64,000 bases of DNA, taken from contig JASDDO010000016.1 of assembly GCA_030015575.1 (NCBI GenBank), forward strand, positions 458,194,141 to 458,258,140, read 5' to 3'. Both the position numbers and the translations under genes were made by a program. Below are positions 54,256 to 64,000 of this stretch, piece by piece. This stretch comes from Agapanthus africanus. Lineage: Eukaryota > Streptophyta > Magnoliopsida > Asparagales > Amaryllidaceae. The notes beneath the pieces are model-generated. The model searched no databases and had not been told where the DNA came from. It saw only the letters and a list, made by a program, of their open reading frames with translations. The stretch's first letter is position 1, and each line of letters begins with the position of its first letter.

Positions 54256-54862
54256 ATAGAGCCCAAATTCTCTTTTATTCGATCAAAATGATCATGTTAA
54301 GTTGATCTTAGTATAAATTAGACTAACGTATCCTTAACAAATTGTTAAGTTGATCTTAGTTTCTAATTAGACTAACGTATTCTTAACAAACGTTTAAATT
54401 GATCTTAGTCTCAAATAAGATTAATGATCCTTAAACCCAACCCAAACCCTAAATCTAAGAAAATACGGATTTGGACTAATCCACGCCCTACGGGCGACAA
54501 CATACATTAGTCTCCGTATACAATCCACGGGCAAGTAAAAACAAAACAAACACCCACGATACGAAGTGACCATTTGGAGAAAGAGAAAGTGGTTACCGCG
54601 ATGCGGTAGTGTAATTAACTGCAGGGGCTTGCGCCTAAAAGGAAGAGCGTCACCACAATAAAAAAAACCCCTCAAATGAGGGGGAATCCGACGAAGTCTG
54701 CTACATCGGCCGCATCCGTTTAAACCTTCGATATATGGTGTCCTAAATCAACTTGGCATCTTCGGAGAGGTAGACGGATAGCACCAATTAGCATCTGCCC
54801 CGAAATTCAGGCAAGACGGACCTGCGCGGTCACGTCTCCGTGTTTCGGAGGGGAACAGATTC

Positions 54863-54880
54863 TGGCACGCCCGGTGGGAC
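54863..54880 (+). other. Tat-3 primer binding site
   Basis: TGGCACGCCCGGTGGGAC, five bases after the LTR end at 54857, identical to the Tat-1 site. Confidence 0.9.
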
Positions 54881-54913
54881 CTTTTCCTCTTTCCACTCCA
54901 CACTTCGTGTGTC

Positions 54914-56047
54914 GTGTTCGCGAACAAACCGCGGTTTGATATGGTTTCCCTTGGGTTCGAGGTACTAAGATTTGATTTTGCTCTTGTGCAGAAAAAAGAA
55001 ATGGCCTCCAATTGCTCCAACTACGGCTGCAACTCCCGTTCCGCCTCATCTGGAGGTGTAACCTATGGGACCCAAGCGGCCTCACTGTTCAAGATGCCGG
55101 TGGGGCAAATCACTCAGGCTACCACTAGGCTATTCTTTGGGACCATGATCCCACAAATGAGCTTCAGTCCTCCGCTGCTGCCGCAAGAAGCCCTAAAGAA
55201 GTCGGTCTTTGATCGACTTACCACTGCCACGACCCCTCTTAACAGGTCGCCCAACTCCATTGCCTCAGTTTTCAGCAGACCGGGCCAGAACGCCAACATG
55301 CCCGCGATACCCGAAGTAGCCATCCCAAAGTGGATAGCCATCCCGGTTCAAGCGGACGGAATTATTAGAGAGGCTTCTTCTGCCAAGAAGTCAGTCTTCA
55401 CAAGGCTAGCCGTTCCGGCTCCCGTTTCAGGTGAAATCGTCAAGGCTGCTTCATCTGCTCGGAAGTCTGCCTTCGACAGACTGGATATTCCCTCTCAACG
55501 GGCGTCAGTCTTCAATAGGATGATAACAACAACTTCTGACCAACACAGGGGGCATGAGGAAGTCACCCCTGCAGCTGAGACAATCCCAATGGCTCGACAC
55601 GCTCGACGTCTCCACTGGCGCCGAGTAAGGAAGGCTGGGGGCAACTCCCCGTCTGGATTGACTCCGCCAGCTCCACTGGTGGAGGTCGATGTCGCTGTTC
55701 CAACTAGGAACAGGTTTGAACCGTTTAGAAGGGTTCGCAATTACTCCCCGACTGCCGTGCTGAAAAGATCTCCTCCACCTGTGGAGATTGCTACAGAAAA
55801 GAAGCCGGAGCAGCCCCCTCAGCAGTTGTCTTCCAAAATTTACAAAGTCTGGCGACAGGTCCGGGAATCGGTGATTGACCAGGACTACTGTCGCCGGCCA
55901 AAGAAGCTTAAATCTCAGCAAGAAAAGAGCCATCCCGTGGTACCACAGAAGATGTCATCCATCTGGGTGCCCGCTGCAACGGCTCCCTCAACTTCAACCG
56001 CTCAAGAGAGAAGGAGGTCGGAGAAAGCCACCGTGACCACTGCAAAC
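54914..56047 (+). pseudogene. Tat-3 gag N-terminal region with SVFxRL repeats
   Basis: An open frame ending in the solo LTR. It carries five motifs of the type KKSVFDRL, ASVFSRP, KKSVFTRL, RKSAFDRL and ASVFNRM, then RHARRLHWRRVRKAGGN, YSPTAVLKRSPPPVE and SSKIYKVWRQVRESVIDQDY. The first part matches the Tat-1 start MPLGFEVLRF as MVSLGFEVLRF (ATG 54941), which is the better start than the upstream ATG. Confidence 0.8.
56043..56047. repeat. Target duplication CAAAC (left) of solo LTR B
   Basis: CAAAC precedes TGTTGGAG and recurs at 58163-58167. Confidence 0.93.
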
Positions 56048-58162
56048 TGTTGGAGATAGTGCCCTCAGAGTCAATTATTGGATCACAGGCACGTGATTGC
56101 AATGATTGTGGGACGACCTATGCCGGTAGGACAGTCTTACTCAAGATGATAATATGCTATCTGGTTTATATTTATCATCGTGTACTGCTTTAGGTGACCT
56201 TACAGGTCACTATTGCGCGTTGATAGAGCCCTTAAGATCCTTGCTTGACGGCCAGCAGTATGATGGCGATCATATACGTGGGAGCTGGGGTCTATAAGCA
56301 CATCCTTAAAAGGTCCCTAGTCGTGGGAGTTTCGAGACAGGGCATCGATACTCCAGAGTAGACTAGTGTATACAGTCGAGACCCCGACGAGGGGCGGTGG
56401 CCGGTCTCACAAGCCACCGGTGTCAGTTGGTTCACCTAAGATGTATACAGGTGCTCATTGGGTTATGAGTACACCGGACAGGACTCGCTGGGAACATGCT
56501 AGTTGGTCTTATACCTGACGTCAGATAGCAGTTCCCTGGTGACATGTGTACAGGTTAGTTCATCGACCTGAGATCGTCATTTGTCTCGTGTGAGTTCCTA
56601 CTGTACTTTGATTACTACCCTACCATGGCTCAAAGGAGTCGTGCAAACAGGTTTTAGTTGGGTACAGTCCCGAGCCACATGGAGGCAGTGAGCGGATCTG
56701 CAGGGGTTCATCTCTCCCGGTATTGGGGGTGAGGTCGCGTTGTGTCTAGGAAAGCCATTACACGAAGTCCTTGGCCAAGGTAGGAGATTTACTGGTAGGT
56801 ATTCCAGTAGTATCTCAGGGTGTTCTGGGCTACACTTCGACATGACTTGTACCGCTTTTGGGGGTCTGACTTTTACCAACCCCCTAGGCCCGCCATGCGA
56901 TGCTCATAGACGAACGGACCGGACTGTACGGATATTGTCACTGACAGGCTCAGTAGGGTGTCAGGATGAGTTCGCTCATCGACGTCCCTTTTGGTCAATA
57001 CCTGATAGCCCGTTACGTATGGCTAATATCTCTGACGTGCTAGTGGTTAAATCCACAGCCAAAAGTATTGACGAGTCTTTAGAGTCCCCCACAGACAGTT
57101 TCTCACGTTTCGGGCGAAACGCTGTAGAGGCCGTATGGAGATATGGCAGGGTTCGATCAGATACGTGTGGTATTGCACGGATCATGATCGGACGGATAAT
57201 ACTAGCGGTCTTTGGTTTAAGCCGGATCCTAGTATTGTACTGTGTAGATTTTGTCTCATTGCATTTGTATTCGGACGGAATACAAATGCGGGTATGTATA
57301 TACAATCGCGGGGTTTTCCTGTAATTTATTACGGGATCGTTTTTCTGAAGTTGCCAGTCTGCATTCCGTTTCGGCCATTTTCCTTCGTTTCTTTCCTTGG
57401 CTGAAAATTGGTGGAGGAGGGCTTATTTGCAAATGTGCAAATTGGCATCGTGGAGGGTGGTCTCTGTAAATTGTTGCTTCATGATGATTCTACCATCCTT
57501 TGACTTCATTGGTTCATCATTGCTTGACTTTGCTTGATGAGATGGTTGATGATTATATTCTCTCATCATCACCCATCATTCTTTCTTCACATTTCTTATG
57601 GTTACCTCCTCACTCCTCTTGTGCTCACCCCCCTTGTATATTTCCTTCCTCATTCTTGTAAGGGGGTCGGCCACTTTTGAGAGGGAGAGAGAGATGAGGA
57701 TTGATTTTGTGGGGAGAAAAATCATTCATCTCATATTCTTTGCTTGCCACAAAAATTCCATAGTTCATTTCCTCCATCAAAATGGCAACTTCATACCCCA
57801 ATGAGATAAACCTTTCTACACTTCATCTACAGTATCCTTAGGCACGTCGAATCGTCAACTTCGTGCTCGAGTTGCCTCGGTCCAGAGGTGGGAGCCCGTA
57901 AAAGAACCCGGCGATGTAGTGCCCTTCCGACGAGGAGATGAAGACCGGAGATTCCGCGGGGAGATCGGGACAACGACGAGAAGACCGAAGGACACGGATC
58001 GCTCGGTATATCTCTCTACCCCTTCTCTAGTTTGCTAGGAGTAGGTTAATGGCCCGATCCGGGATTCTAGTGCACGGTGGTGCCGGTTTACAAGTTTTGT
58101 AAAAGTATCGTTTCCGCATTTTGGCCTCGTTCAGACGGCCGGGTTGCCGCCGTGCACTTACA
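56048..58162 (+). mobile_element. Solo copia LTR B (2,115 bp) inside Tat-3 gag
   Basis: TGTTGGAGATAGTGCCCTCA... to ...CGTGCACTTACA, flanked by CAAAC on both sides and without an internal region. Parts resemble the Copia-A LTR in inverted orientation, for example ACAGGGCATCGATACTCCAG near 56338. Removing the LTR and one CAAAC would leave the gag frame uninterrupted here. Frames inside it (such as 56740-57324) have no protein signature. Confidence 0.92.
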
Positions 58163-58167
58163 CAAAC

Positions 58168-59283
58168 AGCAAGGACGTTGAATCTAAACGCCCTATGTCT
58201 GGGGGCATGGTGACACATACCGTTTATATGGCTTCTGGAAAAGAGGAAAGCCGTGCTTCTACGGGTCATCGACCGCTTACTCGATCGATAACAAAGGCTC
58301 AGGAGCAACAGCAGCAGAAACAGGAGATGCTGCCTGCAATGGCCGCACTCATTAGGTCGAAAGAAAATCCAGAGACCTCAGAGCAGCTTTGGGAACAAGA
58401 AACTGATACTGAATTCCTCCGAAGAATGCTCGAGAAGAAAGAAAAAGAGGCCGCGGAACAGGCAACCAACATTAAACGAATGGCTCTTTTGTTCCAAGAC
58501 ATGGCTGGGATGATGTTACAGCTGGAACCTCCAACTGAACACCCCCCGATCATCATTGAAGACGACAGAGGGGAGACATCGAACCCCCCTCCGGCTCGTT
58601 CAACAGCCAAAGAGGAGACTATCTCTAAGGCTGCCCTGGATGATTACATCGCTCAGCAAATACGAGCTCACCAGGCGAATGAAGCGGCCGGCCAAATTAT
58701 TGAAACTGGACGACCATATCCAGGCTGGTATGACCAAATAAGGTACCCGCCGGGATATACGATCCCTAAATTCCATGTATATAAGGGGACGGGAAATCCG
58801 CATCAGCACATCGCTCAATTCAAAGCCTTGTGCGGCAACACCGGAGGTGATGATAAACTTCTGCTCCGTCAGTTTGTTGGTAGCTTGTCGGAAACGGCGT
58901 TCGAGTAGTATTCGGAGCTTCCAAACGATTATGTCAAAACCTTTGCAGAGATGGAGCTACTATTCACCCAGCGTTTCACAAGTGCTAGCAAACGCACCCC
59001 AATAACGGCATTGATCAATGCCAGGGTGAAACCTGGCGAGAGATGGGTTCAATACGCAATACGATGGCAGAATTTATGGTCGAAATACGAACAGCGCATT
59101 GAAGAAGCGCCGGCAGTGGGCATATTTGTGGGCACTCTTGACCCTCAAGCGACCATCTCACAATTCATGATGTTTTTTAAGCCAACCACATTCCAGGCCC
59201 TGATTGAAAAACTAGCTCAAATGGACCAGATGGGCCATAGGCCTTCCTCTTCGAAGCCGGAGCCGCGGAATGAAAAAGGGTAA
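58168..59283 (+). pseudogene. Tat-3 gag capsid region
   Basis: One phase with TAG at 58906-58908 and TAA at 59281-59283. It carries SKDVESKRPMSGGM, QEQQQQKQEM helices, RPYPGWYDQIRYPPGYTIPK, KLLLRQFVGSLSETAFE followed by the stop (Trp in Tat-1), MELLFTQRF and ERWVQYAIRWQNL. It is the retrotransposon gag core, inactivated by the stops. Confidence 0.88.
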
Positions 59284-60171
59284 GGAAAAGCGACCTTCGT
59301 TGCCAATGCTCAACAACAGCCCAGTGGTCCAAAATTTATGAATCGACTAGACGAGAGACGGCGATACTATAATGAGAAAATGAAGCGCCCTTATTCATTT
59401 CCCCAGGACAAAACGAGGAGATTGTTTGAGCTGGCGGTGCGCAACAGGCTCATCAATCTGCCGAATCCAAAATGACCGTTGCAACATGGTGAGGCTAATA
59501 GTCCCAATTATTTCCCCTACCATCAAACGGTAAGCCATCCAATTGAAGATTGCTTCGTCTTTAAAGGCTGGATCGATGATCAATACCAACAGGGAAAATT
59601 TTCCCTGTCCGAGAATTGGAAGGTGAACTCGCCACAGCCATGCACTCCCAAGAAGACAGACACACCGGGAGCATCATGTTCTTTCGTTGAAGAAGCTCCA
59701 TGGGAGGTCGTTCTTTCAGCCAAGACTAAAAGAATGCTGAAAGATCTCCACATATGCCCGGCGATCAGGTGGAAGAATCCACTGGAACCCGAGATCATCG
59801 AGGGAATGCTAAATCCACGCCCAACTCCAAAAATTGGTGGTGATAGCCAAAGCGCTCATACCCAGCCGTCAAAGTCTTCGAAGAAGAAGAAGAAGACCAA
59901 AAAGCCCGTGAAGTCTGGTGACAAGCACACGGACCTGCAAAAATATATCGACGCGCTGGAAGAACATAATCAAAAAGCACGGACTCCAGTCACACTCCAA
60001 GAATTTCTCAGCCACGTCCTTGAGGACGGAGATGACGACAACGGAGAAGACTCGTCAGATGAATCTGAGGATTATGTGGCAAGCTGCCATGCGATCTCTC
60101 ACTCGCTGGTAAATGATGGAGAATCTCTGGACACAAAGAAACTGGGTCAGATCCTGAGCCGGAACTTCTAA
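59284..60171 (+). pseudogene. Tat-3 gag C-terminus with first CHHC module
   Basis: MKRPYSFPQDKTRRLFELAV, a TGA near 59474, then FPYHQTVSHPIEDC, where the first zinc Cys is Phe, and VFKGWIDDQYQQGKF. A KKKKKTKKPVK linker, DLQKYIDALEEHNQKA and an acidic tail follow. Confidence 0.82.
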
Positions 60172-61915
60172 GACCATCGGACGAAATGATTGATGCATTC
60201 CTAAACGAAGCTCTTTTGAAAAATAAAGCTAACCGGGAGCGCGAAATGGCCATATTGAAAAGGCCAAACGCCGGCGACTGGACGAAAGGGTCAAAGCACT
60301 CCTAGCAGATCAAAGTACATCCGCCGCAAATAAAAGCATGCTCAAGACGAGGAAAAGGTTGGCCAAAGCCATATCGATGGGGATGAAGCTGCTACCCTCC
60401 GAACGAAACACACCTGATGAAGCGGATATACATCCTAACTATTGTCTATATCATCGAAGGATTGCGCACCCTACTGAAGAGTTCATATCCTTTAAAAACT
60501 GGTGGCAATGATATGTTGCTCACCGGCAACATTTCAAGCGGATGAAGCGTAAAGCTCGTTGGGAGAAAAGAAATACGACAGAGGAGCATAAGAGAACTGC
60601 CGGCAAATGTCACATGGTCAACGCCGAGGGATCGCAAGTCCTCACTTTCGGGAGCGACTCTGACGAAGAAATGACTCTTGACCCTCTCTTCAAAGAATCC
60701 ACTTCGGGAAAAGAGGAAGAACCGAAGAACTGCGAGAACATTCAGCTGTGCAATCGCACGCTGCCTGAAAAGAATCTCGGACCCGCCAACCAGGCTTCAA
60801 ACAAAAAGGATAAGGGAAAAGAAAAGGTCCCTGAGGACATCGCCCTAGAAGATCAAGTCGTCAACGAGCTAACAGCCAAGGACCCGCCAAAGAAAAACAA
60901 GGTGGACTACAACGTTCTGGCACACTTGAGGAAGATACCCTCGAAGCTCGGCATTCTCGACGCCCTTCTGCTATCAAAAGAAGCAAGTGATTCTTTGATC
61001 AAGGCACTGCAAGAGCCCGAGCAATTCCAAGCTTTCCTCGCCGAAGAAAAGATGAAAGATGAGCTGGAAGAAGTGCACACAGTCGATATCACTTTCGGCG
61101 ATGAAGATCTCCTCCTCGGGACGTGTGAGCATAACCGTCCTCTTTATGTCTCCGGATACTGTCATGACATTAAGATAGGCAAAATCATGATGGATAATGG
61201 GTCGTTCGTTAATCTCCTCAATGTAAAAGTGTTGAAGGAAATCTGCATGAGCATTCAACACCTCGCTCGTGACAAAATCACCATCTCCGGTTTTGCCTCC
61301 CAGTCTTCACGGACGCTCGGGTCTGTGATACTGACGCTGCATTTTGGGCTTCTTTTCACGGACATCAAGTTTCATGTCATTGACGCCAAGACATGCTACA
61401 ATGCTTTGCTCTGCAGGCCCTTGTTACACGAGTACAACATTATCCCTTCTACACAACATCAGTGTATGAAGTACTTCAAAGATGGTCTCGAGTACACTGT
61501 GACGGGGGAGTTGAACCCATTCTCCGTGAATGAAGTCCAAAAGTACGAAGATGCAAAATACTTCTTATCAGATTTTGAGGACACGGAAAGATGTCACAAA
61601 CCGAAGCACAAAGCTATCACCACTTTTCTAGTTTTCGGGAGTGATACCGAGGAGGAAGAAGAAATAGTTTATTCAGGGCCGCCCCAATGCAACAAGCTGG
61701 AACCGTCCATCCCTATGTTGATTTTCGGCAGCGAATCGAAAGATGAGGTTAATGCTGTATTTTCCGCTCGAACATTAATGCAAGCCCTCGCTAGCGATGA
61801 GCGGAGTTTGCAAATTGCCATGATTCCGCAAGAGCATTATAAAGAGCTTGACGTGCTTGATACCTATAGTGTGCAAGAACTGCAGACATTCTACGTCCCT
61901 CCCAGGCGAAGATGA
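60172..61915 (+). pseudogene. Tat-3 second CHHC module and protease
   Basis: Degraded start with CLYHRRIAHPTEEF (last Cys changed to Phe), then frame 60542-61915: LTFGSDSDEEMTLDPL, DKGKEKVPEDIALEDQVV, FLAEEKMKDELEEVHTVDI, the protease IGKIMMDNGSFVNLLN (DNGSF instead of DNGSS), TCYNALLCRPLLHEYN, and acidic FGSDTEEEEEIV and FGSESKDEVNAVFS repeats. It ends at a TGA after PPRRR. Confidence 0.85.
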
Positions 61916-63368
61916 AAAGGCGATCCTCTTTTACCGATCAACGGTGACCAGAGTGGAAAAAGAAGTCTGGCATGGTGTGGATTCTACACTTGACAGGCTC
62001 CAGCCCATCCGTTTGCCCAGATACTACACAGAAGGATTAAAAAGGCCGTTGAGGCGTCAAGGCATACCCTTCAAACAAACTGCTCGACAAGCCCAGTTCT
62101 ATAACAGGATCTGGAGCGTCCCCGGAACTCAACGAAAGTTGCCCAACGGGAGAATGGAAACGATCGGGCTTGGATATGTTCAATCCAAGAAACGGGAGCT
62201 ATTCCGTGACTGCTGCGTCATACATGATTTCATTGAAGAAGGAAATGCTCTGTGGGAAGATGCTAACCCTGAACCATAACGAGCTCCCTTCATGAAAATA
62301 CCAAGCCCGTCGTTCGAAGAACAAATGGACAAGCTTATAAGGGAAGCGGGTCAAAAGGTTCGAGACGATCATAATCGTGAAATGGCCATCTACGAGAAAG
62401 CCAGGACGCAGCGCCTCCTTCAGCAAGCTGCAGAAAGTGATGATGCCCTTCGTCGCCAGCCCGTCATATAAAAGACCCGACGCAGAGGCAAAAATAATCC
62501 AAAGAAGAGGAAAAGCGTTCGACAGCGACAAAGCGGGACAAAGAAGCCACACGATCGAGAATCGAGCAACCAAGATTCGTCTCTTATAAAGAAGATAGGT
62601 CGAGAATATTCTTTTTCTCAAGACAAGACAAAGAAGATATTCAATCTTGTCATGAAACACTAGATGATGACACTCCCGGAGTCCAAGCATCCCGGGCAAG
62701 CAGACGAGGTCTCTCACCCAGACTATTGCTCTTATCACCGAGCAATAGGACATCCTCTTGAAGACTGCTTCACCTTCAAGAACCGGGTTGAAGACCAATA
62801 TCAACTCGGCAGGTTCACTCTATGCAGCAGTTGGAGGGTAATCCCACCGCAGAAGCATGAACCGAAAGCCACGTATGCAGTGAGAATGGAACCGCGTCAG
62901 TCTCCGTCTTGGAAACGATCTCGTACCTCTCACGCAATAACGCTGTCAGAAGAAGAACCTGAGAATATGGATGACCTTCCTTGGTGCTTCGAAAACGATG
63001 ATGACGAGGTGATCTCAGAATTTCCATCGGCGCCAACAGAGCTGGAAGATGGGATACATACTACCGCAGATAACCTCACAAAAATTGACTTGGGAACGGC
63101 CAACGACCCATGGCCGACGTTTGTCAGTGAGCTGTTGTCTGAAGAAAGGGTGGCTACGCTAAAGGACGTGCTCATGCAGCATAAAGATTGCTTCGTATGG
63201 AACTATTCCGAGATTCCAGGACTAGATCCAGAGATTGCTGTACACAAATTGGCAATATCCCCGGACGTCAAGCCGATCAAACAAGCACCGAAAAGAATGC
63301 GGCTCGAGCTTGAGATGAGCATCAATGCCGAGGTCAAGAAGCTAATTGACTCCGGCTTCATCCAATAG
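61916..63368 (+). pseudogene. Tat-3 third CHHC module and RT N-terminus
   Basis: Frames 61848-62279, 62377-62589 and 62664-63368. PNGRMETIGLGYVQSKKREL, NREMAIYEKARTQRLLQQ (in pieces), CSYHRAIGHPLEDC with FTFKNRVEDQYQ, a conserved EEEPENMDDLPWCFENDDDE acidic segment, then VHKLAISPDVKPIKQAPKR at the RT start. It stops at TAG 63366, where Tat-1 has Glu. Confidence 0.85.
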
Positions 63369-64000
63369 GTTCAGTACCCTGACTGGATCGCCAATATCGT
63401 CCCAGTGATGAAAAAAATGGGACGGTGCGCATATGTGTGGACTTTCGGGATCTCAATAAAGCCTGCCCGAAGGACGACTTCACAGTACCAGTCACTGAGC
63501 TGATGATAGATAATACGTCCACTCACGAAGTTTTCTCCTTCATGGACGGCTCATTAGGATACAATCAGATAAAGATGCATCCCGAAGACTAGAAGCATAC
63601 CGCTTTCCGGACCCCTTTGGGCATATTCTGCTACAAGGTGATGCCTTTCGGTCTAAAGAACGCCGGTGCCACCAATCAAAGAGCAATGACGAAGATTTTC
63701 GATGACCTCATACATGAAATCGTCGAATGCTATATCGACGACCTCGTAGTTAAAAGCCAATCATACGAGGAATATATAGAGCATCTGAAGATCGTGTTTC
63801 ATCGCCTTCAGAAATATAACTTGAAGATGAACCCTTTCAAATGTGCGTTCGGAGTTTCCTCAGGCAAATTCCTAGGATTCGTCGTCCGTCACAGAGGCAT
63901 TGAGATAGACCCGTCAAAGATCAAAGCGATCATGGAAATGCCTCCGCCAAAGACTCTTAAGCAACTGCGGTCTTTCCCAGGAAAGCTCGCGTATATCCAG
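63369..64000 (+). pseudogene. Tat-3 reverse transcriptase (cut by window end)
   Basis: VDFRDLNKACPKDDF, TAFRTPLGIFCYKVMPFGL, the catalytic CYIDDLVVKS near 63730-63757 and KFLGFVVRHRGIEIDPSKIK. The sequence is broken by a shift near 63415 (one A missing or extra in the MKKNG region) and a TAG near 63588 (Gln in Tat-1). Confidence 0.88.

Larger units (their letters stand above)
50813..54857 (+). repeat. Tat-3 5' LTR (~4.0 kb)
   Basis: The start CGTTCCCTCATTAAAA matches the sense Tat-1 terminus TGTTCCCTGATTAAAA, with the first T changed. The end GGAGGGGAACA is exact. Contents in order are CACGTG-TTAAA-CACGTG palindromes (50880-51240), TTGGATN3-5ATCCAA palindromes, two TATA boxes, two AGCGCT-rich fields and the U5 array (54060-54255). 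It is about 500 bp longer than the Tat-1 LTR. The left boundary is uncertain by a few bases. Confidence 0.85.
50813..64000 (+). mobile_element. Tat-3: Tat element, 5' LTR to RT, cut by window end
   Basis: Plus orientation. The LTR begins about 50813 and the PBS is at 54863. Gag is interrupted by a solo LTR at 56048-58162. Protease is near 61190 and RT continues to the window end. In-frame stops and shifts are frequent, for example TAG 58906, TAA 59281, TAG at about 62662, TAG 63366 and TAG near 63590. The 3' end and any antisense gene lie outside the window. Confidence 0.9.

Noticed and set aside
56740..57324. 194-codon plus frame inside solo LTR B
   Set aside because: It lies in an LTR, has no domain pattern, and the overlapping opposite strand is equally open.
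1..64000. Ordinary host protein-coding gene
   Set aside because: All recognisable coding sequence belongs to retrotransposons. The only host-like candidate is the mobile-domain gene, which moved with Tat-1.

Overview
The window is a stack of nested LTR retrotransposons from a plant nuclear genome. Long Ty3/gypsy elements of the Tat and chromovirus (Tekay/Del-like) types, plant Ty1/copia elements using a TGGTATCAGAGC-type primer site, plant-style introns and no recognisable single-copy host gene point to a repeat-rich angiosperm chromosome. I cannot name the species.

Layout. 1-304: nothing recognised. 305-3700 and 28755-30189: Copia-A1, minus strand, a decayed copia element whose RT end is missing. 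It is split by Tat-1. 3701-28754: Tat-1, minus strand, a complete 25.05-kb Tat-lineage element with 3.5-kb LTRs, target duplication TTCCA, a decayed gag-PR-RT-RNaseH-aRNaseH-IN polyprotein, and an oppositely oriented, intron-containing gene for a plant-mobile-domain-like protein. 30190-31997 plus 31998-47328: the 3' end of a Tekay-like chromovirus (RNaseH, integrase with a possible 69-bp intron, and the 3' LTR). Its LTR contains a solo copia LTR (32311-44848, target duplication CAAGC). That solo LTR in turn contains Copia-A2 (34065-44387, target duplication TATAA), a young 10.3-kb copia element with equal 2,187-bp LTRs, one stop codon in pol and no visible gag. 47329-50812: Tat-2, plus strand, a relic (protease to RT). 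50813-64000: Tat-3, plus strand, with a 4.0-kb 5' LTR, PBS, gag-PR-RT, broken by stops and by a solo copia LTR (56048-58162, target duplication CAAAC). It runs out of the window.

How it works together. In Tat-1 the sense promoter lies in the right-hand LTR and reads leftwards through gag-pol. A second promoter just inside the left LTR reads rightwards into the antisense gene, whose four downstream introns all sit in phase 1 and whose poly(A) signal lies at 12519. Because those introns are inverted relative to the genomic RNA they are not removed during retrotransposition.

The strongest unexplained signals are two families of short inverted repeats with a constant centre and changing but mutually complementary arms: N4-TTAAA-N4' palindromes throughout the Tat LTRs, and TCG(T/A)(G/A)AGGAT-centred hairpins in three ordered five-unit blocks in the Tat-1 3' internal region. 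CACGTG pairs spaced 10 bp apart and AGCGCT-rich arrays also mark the LTRs. The Tat polyprotein carries three copies of a CHHC zinc-knuckle module spread around its protease. All family calls rest on reading motifs by eye. No database search was run.
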